In this document: positions 49,430-58,419 of the stretch, piece by piece
Layout: each line of letters starts with the position of its first letter
Numbering within the stretch: position 1 is the stretch's first letter
From: Geobacillus stearothermophilus ATCC 12980
GTDB taxonomy: Bacteria > Bacillota > Bacilli > Bacillales > Anoxybacillaceae
Direction: 5' to 3'
NCBI RefSeq assembly: GCF_030369615.1
Contig: NZ_CP128494.1
Location: 282,001-346,000 of the forward strand
DNA length: 64,000 nucleotides
Translations under genes and position numbers: made by a program
Notes under the pieces: generated by a model
What the model saw: the letters and a program-made list of their open reading frames with translations, nothing else
Databases searched by the model: none
Told to the model about the DNA's origin: nothing

Positions 49430-50947
49430 ATGGTTGCGCCATGGTTGATGGTCATTGGTGTCGTCGTCTTGCTTCTTGTCGGCCTTATTGCCATTTTTAT
49501 CGCCCGCTACCGCACCGTCGGGCCGGACGAGGCGCTCATTGTGACGGGCAGCTACTTAGGAAGCAAAAACGTTCATGTCGATGAATCGGGAAACAAAATC
49601 AAAATCGTCCGCGGCGGCGGCACGTTCGTCGTGCCGATTTTCCAACAGGCTGAGCCGCTGAGCCTATTGTCGATCAAGCTTGACGTGCAAACGCCCGAGG
49701 TGTACACCGAACAAGGCGTGCCCGTGATGGCGGACGGGGTGGCCATTATTAAAGTCGGCAGCTCAATCGGCGAAATCGCGACCGCGGCCGAGCAGTTTTT
49801 AGGGAAAACACGCCAAGATATGGAAAACGAAGCGCGTGAAGTGCTTGAAGGCCATCTTCGCTCCATTCTCGGGTCGATGACGGTTGAAGAAATTTATAAA
49901 AACCGCGACAAGTTTTCGCAAGAAGTGCAGCGTGTCGCCTCGCAAGATTTGGCGAAAATGGGGCTTGTCATCGTCTCGTTCACGATCAAAGACGTGCGCG
50001 ACAAAAACGGTTACCTCGATGCGCTCGGGAAGCCGCGCATCGCCCAAGTGAAGCGCGATGCTGACATCGCCACGGCCGAGGCGGAAAAAGAGACGCGCAT
50101 CAAGCGGGCTGAAGCAGACAAGGAAGCGCGCAAGGCGGAGCTCGAGCGGCTAACGGAAATCGCGGAGGCGGAGAAAATCAACCAGTTGAAGCTCGCTGAG
50201 TTCCGCCGCGAGCAAGACATCGCCAAAGCGCGAGCCGATCAGGCGTATCATTTGGAGGAAGCGAAGGCGAAACAAGAAGTGATGGCCCAACAAATGCAAA
50301 TCAAAATCATCGAGCGGCAAAAACAAATCGAGCTCGAAGAAAAAGAAATTTTGCGCCGCGAGCGCCAATACGACTCGGAAGTGAAGAAAAAAGCCGATGC
50401 CGAGCGCTATGCGATCGAACAAAAAGCGGCGGCGGAAAAGGCGAAGCAAATCGCCGAAGCCGATGCGCAAAAATACCGCGTCGAAACGCTGGCGAAAGCG
50501 GAAGCGGAGCGCATCCGTCTCGACGGGCTGGCGAAAGCCGAGGCGGAGAAAGCGAAAGGGGAAGCGGAAGCGGAAATCATCCGACTGAAAGGCCTCGCCG
50601 AAGCGGAAGCGAAACAAAAGATCGCCGAAGCGTTCGAGCGCTACGGCCAGGCTGCGGTGCTCGACATGATCATCAAGATGCTTCCGGAGTATGCGAAGCA
50701 AGTGGCGAGCCCGCTTGCGAACATCGAGAAGCTGACGATCGTCGACACCGGCTCAGGAGCGGGAGGCGGCGCCAACCGCGTCACGGGCTATGCGACGAAC
50801 TTAATGGCGAGCTTGCAGGAGACGTTAAAAGCTTCGACGGGCATCGATGTGAAGCAGCTGCTCGAGAGCGTCGCCCAGGGTGGAGCGGCCCATGTCCAGC
50901 CGCTCGGTGCGCCAGCATCGTCCCAACAGGCGAAGACAACAGAATGA
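49430..50947 (+). CDS. floT: flotillin-like protein FloT
   Basis: The 505-residue protein has an N-terminal hydrophobic hairpin (residues 5-27), an SPFH/PHB domain up to about residue 190, and a long Glu/Ala/Lys-rich flotillin coiled coil (190-420) with many AEAE repeats, ending with a Gln/Ala-rich tail. FloT scaffolds functional membrane microdomains. AAAGGGGAC precedes ATG 49430. Second gene of the SigW-controlled operon. Confidence 0.93.
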   Translation: MVAPWLMVIGVVVLLLVGLIAIFIARYRTVGPDEALIVTGSYLGSKNVHVDESGNKIKIVRGGGTFVVPIFQQAEPLSLLSIKLDVQTPEVYTEQGVPVMADGVAIIKVGSSIGEIATAAEQFLGKTRQDMENEAREVLEGHLRSILGSMTVEEIYKNRDKFSQEVQRVASQDLAKMGLVIVSFTIKDVRDKNGYLDALGKPRIAQVKRDADIATAEAEKETRIKRAEADKEARKAELERLTEIAEAEKINQLKLAEFRREQDIAKARADQAYHLEEAKAKQEVMAQQMQIKIIERQKQIELEEKEILRRERQYDSEVKKKADAERYAIEQKAAAEKAKQIAEADAQKYRVETLAKAEAERIRLDGLAKAEAEKAKGEAEAEIIRLKGLAEAEAKQKIAEAFERYGQAAVLDMIIKMLPEYAKQVASPLANIEKLTIVDTGSGAGGGANRVTGYATNLMASLQETLKASTGIDVKQLLESVAQGGAAHVQPLGAPASSQQAKTTE

Positions 50948-50960
50948 TGCCTATCCTCCC

Positions 50961-50992
50961 ACAGCGCCCTTCGTTTGAACCCGAGGGCGCTG
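50961..50992 (+). terminator. terminator of yuaF-floT
   Basis: ACAGCGCCCT pairs with AGGGCGCTGT, followed by TTCTCG, 14 bp after the floT stop. Confidence 0.8.
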
Positions 50993-51096
50993 TTTCTCGT
51001 CGCCTTGTTCACGACATTCGTCGGAGTTGCGCATCAAGCGTTGTTTCGTTATGATGGGAACGGGTGGAATGGAAAAAAGGAAGTAGGTTGAGAATA

Positions 51097-52017
51097 ATGA
51101 AACGAGCTCGAATTATTTATAACCCGACATCGGGTCGCGAGTTGTTTAAGCGCCATTTGCCTGATGTGCTCGTGCGGTTGGAAAAGGCGGGCTATGAAAC
51201 GTCGTGCCACGCCACCGAAGGGCCGGGGGATGCGACGGAAGCAGCGCGCCAGGCCGTCCTGCGGGAATTTGATCTCGTTGTCGCCGCAGGGGGCGACGGA
51301 ACGATCAATGAAGTCGTCAACGGCATCGCCGATCAGCCGTATCGGCCGACACTGGGCGTCATTCCTGTCGGGACGACGAACGATTTCGCCCGCGCCATCG
51401 GCGTGCCCCGTTCGATTGAAGGGGCGTGCGACGTGATCGCCACGGGCGAGCCCGTCCCGATTGACATCGGCTGTGTGACGAACGAAGACAAAACGCACTA
51501 TTTCATCAACATCGCGGGCGGCGGGCGCCTGACCGAGCTCACCTACGAAGTGCCGAGCAAGCTGAAAACGATGCTTGGCCAGCTCGCCTATTACTTGAAA
51601 GGGATCGAGATGTTGCCGTCCATCAAGGCGACCGAAGCGCAAATTGAGTATGACGGCAAACTGTTCGAAGGCGAGATTATGATGTTTTTAGTTTCGCTCA
51701 CGAACTCGGTCGGCGGGTTTGAAAAACTGGCGCCCGATTCGTCGCTCAATGACGGCCTGTTCGATTTTATCATCGTCAAGAAAACGAACTTGGCCGAATT
51801 CATCCGCCTTGTCACCCTCGCGGCGCGCGGCGAGCACATCAACGACCCGCACGTCATTTACACGAAAGCGAACCGGGTGAAAGTGCACTCGCCGATGCAG
51901 CTGAACTTAGACGGCGAATTCGGCGGCATGCTTCCAGGGGAGTTCGTCAATTTGCGCCGCCATATTGACGTATTGATGCCAAAAGAAAAGGCAGAACAAG
52001 TGAGAACAGGAAGATAA
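51097..52017 (+). CDS. dagK: diacylglycerol kinase DagK
   Basis: The 306-residue lipid kinase phosphorylates diacylglycerol from lipoteichoic acid synthesis back to phosphatidic acid. It has the DAGKc motif GGDGTINE (residues 65-72), [12 protein letters not shown], and the C-terminal [11 protein letters not shown] region that belongs to the soluble DgkB type. ATG 51097 with AGGAAGTAGG upstream is preferred to the in-frame ATG 51064. It lies upstream of rlmCD as in many bacilli. Confidence 0.92.
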   Translation: MKRARIIYNPTSGRELFKRHLPDVLVRLEKAGYETSCHATEGPGDATEAARQAVLREFDLVVAAGGDGTINEVVNGIADQPYRPTLGVIPVGTTNDFARAIGVPRSIEGACDVIATGEPVPIDIGCVTNEDKTHYFINIAGGGRLTELTYEVPSKLKTMLGQLAYYLKGIEMLPSIKATEAQIEYDGKLFEGEIMMFLVSLTNSVGGFEKLAPDSSLNDGLFDFIIVKKTNLAEFIRLVTLAARGEHINDPHVIYTKANRVKVHSPMQLNLDGEFGGMLPGEFVNLRRHIDVLMPKEKAEQVRTGR

Positions 52018-52030
52018 GCCTGTTCTTTTC
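52004..52030 (+). terminator. terminator of dagK
   Basis: GAACAGG pairs with CCTGTTC across the stop codon, then TTTTCTT follows. Confidence 0.8.
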
Positions 52031-52093
52031 TTATGCCTTTCCCCTATAAAGGGCACGCTACATATACAGAGGAACGGCAGAAAGGAGAACGAC

Positions 52094-53467
52094 ATGACGA
52101 AGCAGCAAGCACCAGTCGCCAAAAACGAGTATTATGACGTCACATTCACCGATTTGACCCACGACGGGCTCGGGGTGGCGAAAGTCGACGGTTTTCCGTT
52201 GTTTGTGAAACACGCGCTTCCCGGCGAGCGGGCGAAGGTGAAAGCGATCAAAGTGAAAAAAGGGTATGGGTACGGCCGCCTCGTGGAGCTGTACGAACCA
52301 AGCCCCGACCGCGTTGAGCCGCCGTGCCCCGTCTATCGCCAATGCGGCGGCTGCCAGCTGCAACACCTCAGCTACGAAGGCCAGCTGAAAGCGAAGGAAA
52401 AGCAGGTGAAAGAAGTGCTCGCCCGCATCGGCAAGCTTGACGGCGTCACCGTCCATCCCGTCATCGGGATGAAGAACCCATGGCGCTACCGCAACAAGGC
52501 GCAAGTGCCCGTTGGCGAGCGCGAAGGGGGCTTGGTGGCGGGCTTTTACAAGGAGCGGACGCATGAAATCATCGATATGGACGCCTGCCTCATCCAGCAA
52601 GAGGCGAACGATGTCGTCGTCCAGGCCGTGAAGCGCATCGCCGAGCGCTATGGTATTCCCCCATACGACGAAACCACGCACAAGGGCGTTCTTCGCCATA
52701 TTGTCGCCCGCTACGGCGCGTCAACTGGCGAGGTGATGGTCGTGCTCGTCACCCGCACGGACCATCTGCCCCACGAACAGGACATTGTCCGTGACATCGT
52801 CCGCGCCATTCCGGGCGTGAAATCGATCGTGCAAAACGTCAACCCCGAGCGGACGAACGTCATTTTCGGCGCCAAAACGCGGGTGTTATGGGGGAGCGAG
52901 TTCATCACCGATCGCATCGGCGACATCCAATTCGCCATCTCGGCCCGCTCGTTTTATCAAGTTAACCCGGAACAGACGAAAGTGCTGTATGACAAAGCGC
53001 TCGAATACGCGGAGTTGACCGGGCGGGAGACGGTGATCGACGCCTACTGCGGCATCGGCACGATCTCGCTCTTTTTGGCGCGTAAAGCGAAACACGTCTA
53101 CGGCGTCGAAATCGTCCCCGAAGCGATCGAAGACGCCAAGCGCAACGCCAAACTCAACGGCATCCAAAACGTCACCTTCGAAGTCGGCGCCGCCGAAGAC
53201 GTCATCCCGCGTTGGTATCAAGAAGGCATCCGCGCCGACTGCTTGGTCGTTGACCCGCCGCGCAAAGGCTGTGACGCCGCGCTGCTTGAGACGATCATCG
53301 CCATGAAACCGCCGCGCGTCGTCTACGTCTCGTGCAACCCGGCGACGCTCGCCCGCGACTTGCGCATCCTAGAAGACGGCGGCTACGAAACGATCGAAGT
53401 CCAGCCAGTGGACATGTTTCCGCACACGGCGCATGTGGAGTGTGTGGCGAAAATTCGGTTGAGATAA
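52094..53467 (+). CDS. rlmCD: 23S rRNA (uracil-5-)-methyltransferase RlmCD
   Basis: The 457-residue RumA-type enzyme makes m5U in 23S rRNA using SAM. It has an N-terminal TRAM domain (residues 8-70), an iron-sulfur cluster set [10 protein letters not shown] with a further Cys in MDACLIQ, SAM motif [12 protein letters not shown] near 315, catalytic Cys in [14 protein letters not shown] near 413, and base-type HTAHVECV near the end. AAAGGAG precedes ATG 52094. By length and neighbour dagK it corresponds to the YefA orthologue of B. subtilis. Confidence 0.9.
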   Translation: MTKQQAPVAKNEYYDVTFTDLTHDGLGVAKVDGFPLFVKHALPGERAKVKAIKVKKGYGYGRLVELYEPSPDRVEPPCPVYRQCGGCQLQHLSYEGQLKAKEKQVKEVLARIGKLDGVTVHPVIGMKNPWRYRNKAQVPVGEREGGLVAGFYKERTHEIIDMDACLIQQEANDVVVQAVKRIAERYGIPPYDETTHKGVLRHIVARYGASTGEVMVVLVTRTDHLPHEQDIVRDIVRAIPGVKSIVQNVNPERTNVIFGAKTRVLWGSEFITDRIGDIQFAISARSFYQVNPEQTKVLYDKALEYAELTGRETVIDAYCGIGTISLFLARKAKHVYGVEIVPEAIEDAKRNAKLNGIQNVTFEVGAAEDVIPRWYQEGIRADCLVVDPPRKGCDAALLETIIAMKPPRVVYVSCNPATLARDLRILEDGGYETIEVQPVDMFPHTAHVECVAKIRLR

Positions 53468-53468
53468 G

Positions 53469-53500
53469 ACAACGGGCCGGTGGATCCGGCCTTGTTGTTT
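53469..53500 (+). terminator. terminator of rlmCD
   Basis: ACAACGGGCCGG and CCGGCCTTGTTGT form a stable stem directly after the stop, ending in TTG. Confidence 0.75.
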
Positions 53501-53805
53501 GCAGTCGAATTGGGCAAACGGCCATGACGACACGAATGACATGATAAAGATTTCATCCGCCTGCAAAACTGGGGGCTGGATGAGATCCATCCTATTGAGA
53601 ATCCACAACACTTGCAAGTGTTCCTCGAACGGTTATGGTGAACGACTCCCGCTTCATGCAAAGCACAGTCGGAGTTTCTTTGCCCCAAATGTCACCCTCT
53701 GTCTTCCTGAGCGTCAACCGGCATAAAACATATTTTTCTTCCCCCTTTTGTACCGAAAACCGTATATAATGGAGATTGGAAATCACAAGGAGGTACATAG
53801 AAGCC

Positions 53806-53907
53806 ATGCTCACAGGCGAATTGCGCCATAAAGTCGATAAAATATGGGAAACGTTTTGGACAGGCGGCATTACGAACCCGCTGACGGTCATTGAACAGTT
53901 TACGTAG
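53806..53907 (+). pseudogene. hsdM: hsdM 5' remnant (type I restriction-modification)
   Basis: Behind AAGGAGG, ATG 53806 opens 33 codons that match the conserved start of HsdM methyltransferases ([20 protein letters not shown], then LTVIEQ), then a stop. The promoter-proximal -10 TATAAT at 53765 survives. The catalytic NPPF domain is gone. Confidence 0.75.
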
Positions 53908-54092
53908 CCAAATTGATCGTCGATTACTTTGTGAAAAACGGAGTCATGGACAAGCGGGTGCTGCAGGAAGAACCGTTTAAAACCGTCGGCAGCATTGTTG
54001 AACTCTTTCAAGACAACATGGATGACGCGCGGAAGATTATTCGCATTATCGATGAGATTAACCGAAATTCGGAAGAAATTGCGGGGGCGTGA
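53895..54092 (+). pseudogene. hsdR: hsdR 3' remnant (type I restriction)
   Basis: In another frame, 65 codons (AKLIVDYFVKNGVMDKRVLQ and VGSIVELFQDNMDDARKI) match the C-terminal end of HsdR subunits. It touches the hsdM fragment directly, so almost the whole hsdM-hsdS-hsdR locus was deleted between these points. Confidence 0.7.
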
Positions 54093-54095
54093 GCG

Positions 54096-54185
54096 ATGGG
54101 CGGCATCAACCGGGAAGAGGTTCTCGCGGGAATGGATCAATCGCTGGTTGTGATGGCACGGATGGAGATGCGCTGTTTTTCCTAG
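54096..54185 (+). CDS. possible 29-residue peptide
   Basis: A short frame begins MGGINREEVLAGMD immediately after the hsdR remnant. It may be the broken start of another gene. No family recognised. Confidence 0.2.
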   Translation: MGGINREEVLAGMDQSLVVMARMEMRCFS

Positions 54186-54213
54186 GGGCAGTGCACGATA
54201 AGGAGCGCTGAAC

Positions 54214-54378
54214 GTGAGCATTTCGTCTCTCATTTTGCTTTTGTTGGTCATGTCGATCGTGTTGTTCGTGTATGGTGTTGTCCAAAAGAGCAAAGCCGCG
54301 AAACGGATCGCCTTTGGCCTCTTCATCGCATCGGTCGGATTGGCCGGTTTTGTCGTGTTTCTCATCGGCTATATGTAA
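54214..54378 (+). CDS. small two-helix membrane protein
   Basis: GTG 54214 follows AAGGAG at good spacing and opens a 54-codon frame with two hydrophobic helices (SSLILLLLVMSIVLFVYGVV and RIAFGLFIASVGLAGFVVFL) around a basic loop KSKAAK. Orientation of charges suggests both ends outside or a hairpin. Short membrane proteins of this kind are common in bacilli. A hairpin follows. No known function. Confidence 0.55.
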   Translation: MSISSLILLLLVMSIVLFVYGVVQKSKAAKRIAFGLFIASVGLAGFVVFLIGYM

Positions 54379-54391
54379 CAACAGTCAAAGA

Positions 54392-54416
54392 CGAACACGC
54401 TGTTCTGTGTGTTCGG
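54392..54416 (+). terminator. hairpin after the small membrane protein
   Basis: CGAACAC and GTGTTCG pair over a 10-nt loop, followed by GCTTTG. Confidence 0.5.
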
Positions 54417-54742
54417 CTTTGCGTTTGCGGCGATTCAGATGGGGATCATTGGGGGAGATGGGGCTCGCGCTCAAGGCCTCAAGGACTGGCATTAGGGGAC
54501 CGTTCGAGGCGGATTTCTCTGTCTTGCCTCATCTATCATTTTTGGGCTTCAAAGTTATTTTTAAAAAAAGCGAAGAAAGTCGTTCATTTTTCTACACGAG
54601 GACAAGCGCAGGAAATATAAAGAAAATGCAGAAAAGAATGATATATAAAAAAATTATTGAAGCAGAAGTGTGTAGTATTTATAATATTATTTGGTTATGT
54701 GTTATACAACAAAAGTAATCAGCTGGCATAGGAGGGATTGGA
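54417..54742. other. AT-rich intergenic stretch before the AGCS gene
   Basis: About 325 bp without a gene; AT content is much higher than in the flanks from 54540 to 54720. It may hold the promoter of the symporter gene. I found no riboswitch fold. Confidence 0.4.
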
Positions 54743-56212
54743 TTGATTGAAAAGCTCGTGGAAACGGTGAACGGGTGGCTGTGGAGCCCTTTCTTAATTG
54801 CTTTTATTGTCTGTTGTGGTTTGTATTTTAGCATTCGCACCCGCTTCCTGCAAATCCGCCACGTGAAAGAGATGATCCGGCTTGTGACGACGGGGAAGGG
54901 CTCTGAGGCCGGGGTGTCTTCTTTCCAGGCGTTGACGATGTCGTTGTCCGGCCGCATTGGCGTTGGGAACGTGGCAGGGACGGCGACGGGGATTGCGTAC
55001 GGGGGGCCGGGCGCTGTCTTTTGGATGTGGGTCATCACCTTTATCGGAGCGGCGACGGCGTATGTCGAGTCGACGCTGGCGCAAATTTATAAAGAGGAAC
55101 AAGACGGACAATACCGCGGCGGTCCGGCTTTTTATATTGAAAAGGGCCTTGGCTGGAAATGGTTTGCGGTTGTGATTGCCGGGGCGATCATTCTCTCGAT
55201 GGCGGTGCTGATGCCGGGAATTCAAGCAAACTCGATTGCCGACAGCTTTTCGAATGCGTTTGGCATTCCGAAATTGGTGACGGGAATTTTCGTGATTGCC
55301 CTTCTTGGCTTTACGATTTTTGGCGGAGTGAAGCGGATCGCGAAAACGGCGGAAATTGTCGTGCCGTTTATGGCAGTTGGCTATTTGTTGGTCGCGATTG
55401 CCATTATTGCGGCCAATATTGAAAAAGTCCCGGATGTGTTTGGCCTGATTTTCAAAAGCGCGTTTGGCGCTGATCAAGTGTTTGGCGGCATTCTTGGTTC
55501 GGCGGTGATGTGGGGGGTCAAACGCGGCCTTTATGCGAATGAAGCGGGGCAAGGGACGGGCGCCCACCCGGCAGCGGCGGCGGAAGTGTCCCACCCGGCG
55601 AAGCAGGGGCTTGTGCAGGCGTTTTCGATTTATTTGGACGTGTTCTTGGTCGTGACGGCGACGGCGCTGATGATTTTGTTTACAGGTCAATACAATGTGA
55701 TCAATGAAAAAACGGGAGAGACGATTGTCGAGCATTTGAAAGGGGTGGAACCGGGCGCAGGGTATACGCAGGCGGCGGTGGACACGCTCTTCCCGGGATT
55801 CGGGTCGGCCTTTATTGCGATCGCTCTGTTCTTCTTCGCGTTTACGACGATGTACGCGTATTACTATATTGCCGAGACGAACCTCGCCTATTTGGTGCGC
55901 AGTGAAAAGAGGGGAACGGCCTTCTTTGCCTTGAAGCTCGTCTTTTTGGCGGCCACGTTCTATGGAACGGTCAAAACGGCGACGACGGCGTGGGCGATGG
56001 GCGACATCGGGCTTGGCATCATGGTGTGGCTCAACTTGATTGCGATCTTGTTGTTGTTTAAACCGGCCTATATGGCCTTGAAAGATTATGAAGAACAGCT
56101 GAAGCAAGGGAAAGATCCGGAGTTCAACGCGTCGAAATACGGAATCAAGAACGCGAAATTCTGGGAAAATGGATATAAGAGATGGGAAGAAAAGAAAGAG
56201 AAGACATTGTAA
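54743..56212 (+). CDS. sodium:alanine/glycine symporter (AGCS family)
   Basis: The 489-residue transporter has about 11 membrane segments. The family signature is seen in SLSGRIGVGNVAGTATGIAYGGPGA in parts near residue 70, and in GVKRGLYANEAGQGTGAHPAA in parts near 255. AGCS proteins import Ala, Gly or Gln with Na+ or H+. TTG 54743 behind AGGAGGGA is the start. Closest well-known relatives are AlsT/GlnT-type proteins; the substrate is not certain. Confidence 0.9.
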   Translation: MIEKLVETVNGWLWSPFLIAFIVCCGLYFSIRTRFLQIRHVKEMIRLVTTGKGSEAGVSSFQALTMSLSGRIGVGNVAGTATGIAYGGPGAVFWMWVITFIGAATAYVESTLAQIYKEEQDGQYRGGPAFYIEKGLGWKWFAVVIAGAIILSMAVLMPGIQANSIADSFSNAFGIPKLVTGIFVIALLGFTIFGGVKRIAKTAEIVVPFMAVGYLLVAIAIIAANIEKVPDVFGLIFKSAFGADQVFGGILGSAVMWGVKRGLYANEAGQGTGAHPAAAAEVSHPAKQGLVQAFSIYLDVFLVVTATALMILFTGQYNVINEKTGETIVEHLKGVEPGAGYTQAAVDTLFPGFGSAFIAIALFFFAFTTMYAYYYIAETNLAYLVRSEKRGTAFFALKLVFLAATFYGTVKTATTAWAMGDIGLGIMVWLNLIAILLLFKPAYMALKDYEEQLKQGKDPEFNASKYGIKNAKFWENGYKRWEEKKEKTL

Positions 56213-56235
56213 CAGGTTGATTGGTTGGAGTCGAC

Positions 56236-56268
56236 GGTGTCCCGGATGCAGCGGGACACCCTTTTTTC
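56236..56268 (+). terminator. terminator of the AGCS gene
   Basis: GGTGTCCCG and CGGGACACC form a tight stem followed by CTTTTTT. Confidence 0.9.
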
Positions 56269-56351
56269 ATCATCATCTATATGGATAAGGAACACTTTCG
56301 TTAGACATTCTCTAGGATGGGCATCCTCGAACCATCTTGCCCCCCGTGAAT

Positions 56352-56693
56352 TCATGCGATTTTGCCATTATGATGGCTCCTCATCCGCTTCCACCATACG
56401 CTTGAGAGCCGCAAGCCGTTCATCCAATACCCTTCAAAGAAGGAAAGCCACGTTTTCAGTTCGACGAGAGGTTCGGGCTCCAGCCTGTACCTTGTTTCGC
56501 GTCCCGTTTTCCGACAGCTGCCCAACCTTGCTTCCGAAAGCACACGAAGATGTTTATTGACAGCTGTGCGGCTGATCGGGAAGGATTTGGCAATCGCGGC
56601 AATCGACAATTCGTTGTCCGCGAGCAGCTGCAACATCTGGCGGCGGGTTGGATTGGCGATGGTGTGAAACACATCGTGCTTCGGCGTGGAAAC
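56352..56693 (-). pseudogene. ArsR-family repressor gene, frameshifted
   Basis: The frame encodes an ArsR winged helix (HTIANPTRRQMLQLLADNELS and SRTAVNKHLRVLSEA), then leaves the family after FEGYW because one G is missing (TGGATGAA where TGGGATGAA would read WDERLAALKRMVEAD to a stop at 56368). At the expected start, GTTTCCACG, the usual ATG or GTG is also lost. It is most likely inactive. Confidence 0.75.
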
Positions 56694-56700
56694 GGTTCGT

Positions 56701-56856
56701 TTATCCTTCGAGATATGTGGAAAGTTTTTGGTTGACAATGTTCTCCCACCCGTCATCCATAATCTTGCGAACGACTGTGTGAGGCTGCCCAAATTCGGTT
56801 GCTTTGTCCGCATCCCATCCGGAATGAATCAAGGTGAATTCCGTTTTTCCGTCTTC
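56701..56856 (-). pseudogene. SRPBCC/AHSA1-domain protein, C-terminal remnant
   Basis: On the minus strand about 50 codons (KTEFTLIHSGWDADK and MDDGWENIVNQKLSTYLEG) match the C-terminal end of AHSA1/SRPBCC proteins, which are often encoded with ArsR regulators. The N-terminal part is absent. With the neighbouring repressor it is the decayed relic of an ArsR-SRPBCC pair. Confidence 0.65.
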
Positions 56857-56972
56857 CAATGCTTTTCATTCCCAATCTTTTCCCCTGCGCGAAGTTTCTT
56901 TGGATTCGTCCACTGATCGTGTACAATACATAAAGGGTGACAACATCGTTCATCTCGGAAGGAGGAAAGCCG

Positions 56973-58361
56973 TTGACAGACAGCGCAAAACAATCATTCA
57001 TTACGGACATTCAACAGTTAGATAAAAAAGGAGCCGGGCAAGCGGTCGTTTGGCATGAAGAGGAGGGAAAGAGAAAAAAGCTCAAACTCACTGTTCCGTC
57101 CACGCTTCCTGGTGAAAGGGTGCGGGTTTTGATCGATTGGCCGAAACGCCGGAGGGCCCATGCCCGAGTGGAAGAAGTGATCGAGCGGCATCCAGAGCGG
57201 CTCGATCCGCCGTGTCCGCACTTTGACCGCTGCGGCGGCTGTGTCTGGCAGCACTGGCGCTATGAGGGACAGCTGCGGCATAAGACCGAACAGGTGAAGG
57301 CGCTGCTTGCCCAGCACGGATTTGATCCGGACGTTGTGCGCGAGACGATCGGGATGGAACATCCGTGGCATTACCGCAATAAAATGGAGTTTACGTTCTC
57401 TCCTGAGGGCCTGCTTGGACTGCACGAGCAAGGGAATTTCCGGCAAGTGGTTTCGTTGGAGACATGTCTCATTGCCGGCGAGAAGATCGTCAAAGCCGCT
57501 ATGGAAGTGGCGCGTTGGGCGCGCGATCATCAGCTGCCTGGGTATCACAAAGACACCCATGAAGGGCTGCTTCGCCACGTCATGGTGCGCGAGTCGTTTG
57601 CGACAGGAGAGGTGATGGTGGCGCTCTTTGCGACCGAGGCGCCGGAAGGGGAGTTGAAAGAAGCGGAGGCTGATTTGACGGAGCGGATCACGAAGGCGCT
57701 CCCGGACGTGAAAAGTTTGCTTTGGCTGGAGAATCGGGCGTGGGCCGACCGCACCCAGGCGGAACGAACGCACGTGCTGGCCGGACGGGATTTCATTTAC
57801 GATGAATTGTGCGGGTTCCGCTACCGTCTTTGGTTTGATACGTTTTTCCAAACGAACCCGGTGCAGGCGGCCAAATTGGTTGAACTGGCGTTGGAGATGG
57901 GCGAGCCCAAGCCCCATGAGAAAATGATCGATCTCTTCTGCGGAGTCGGCACGTTTTCCTTGCCGTTCGCCAAGCGGGTGAAGGCGTTGGCGGGCATTGA
58001 AATTGTGGAAACGTCGATCGAGTCGGCGAAACGAAACGCGAAAGACAACGGCGTTGACAATACGTACTTTTTGGCACGGGATGCGCGGCGCGGGATTGAT
58101 GACGTGTTGGAGCAGTTCGGGCGGCCGGAGCTGCTGCTTTTGGATCCTCCACGTTCTGGCGCAGGCGGAAAAGTGATGCGCAAAATCGGCCGAGCGCAAC
58201 CGAAGCGGGTGGTGTATGTCTCCTGCAATCCGGAGACGTTTGTGGCTGATATTGCGGAGCTAGCCCCGTTTGGCTATGTGTTGAAAACTGTCCAACCGGT
58301 GGACATGTTTCCGCATACGGCGCATGTCGAGTGCTGTGCGTTGCTTGTCAAATCATCATAA
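56973..58361 (+). CDS. second RumA-type RNA (uracil-5-)-methyltransferase
   Basis: The 462-residue enzyme has a TRAM-like start (residues 5-70), Cys cluster CPHFDRCGGC, a SAM motif DLFCGVGTFSLP, and catalytic Cys in VYVSCNPETFVADI. It is a paralogue of RlmCD at 52.1 kb with about the same domain order but low identity in the N-terminal half. B. subtilis also has two such proteins (YefA and YfjO); this one would be the YfjO-like type. TTG 56973 behind GGAAGGAGG is preferred over 56937. Confidence 0.87.
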   Translation: MTDSAKQSFITDIQQLDKKGAGQAVVWHEEEGKRKKLKLTVPSTLPGERVRVLIDWPKRRRAHARVEEVIERHPERLDPPCPHFDRCGGCVWQHWRYEGQLRHKTEQVKALLAQHGFDPDVVRETIGMEHPWHYRNKMEFTFSPEGLLGLHEQGNFRQVVSLETCLIAGEKIVKAAMEVARWARDHQLPGYHKDTHEGLLRHVMVRESFATGEVMVALFATEAPEGELKEAEADLTERITKALPDVKSLLWLENRAWADRTQAERTHVLAGRDFIYDELCGFRYRLWFDTFFQTNPVQAAKLVELALEMGEPKPHEKMIDLFCGVGTFSLPFAKRVKALAGIEIVETSIESAKRNAKDNGVDNTYFLARDARRGIDDVLEQFGRPELLLLDPPRSGAGGKVMRKIGRAQPKRVVYVSCNPETFVADIAELAPFGYVLKTVQPVDMFPHTAHVECCALLVKSS

Positions 58362-58367
58362 ATCAGG

Positions 58368-58405
58368 AAAAGCCCGTTCCCCCAAGTGAGAGGGAAACGG
58401 GCTTT
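58368..58405. terminator. bidirectional terminator between methyltransferase and sstT
   Basis: AAAAGCCCGTT and AACGGGCTTT, with an inner CCC/GGG, form a stem between convergent genes. Confidence 0.85.
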
Positions 58406-58419
58406 ATACAAGAAGGGTT

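Noticed and set aside
53748..53770. A full SigA promoter for the hsdM remnant
   Set aside because: TATAAT is good, but TTGTAC lies only 11 bp upstream, too close for a -35; only the -10 is credible.
54794..56107. A 437-codon minus-strand frame opposite the AGCS symporter
   Set aside because: Composition is rich in Arg, His and Pro, typical of antisense frames in GC-rich genes; the plus-strand transporter is clearly real.
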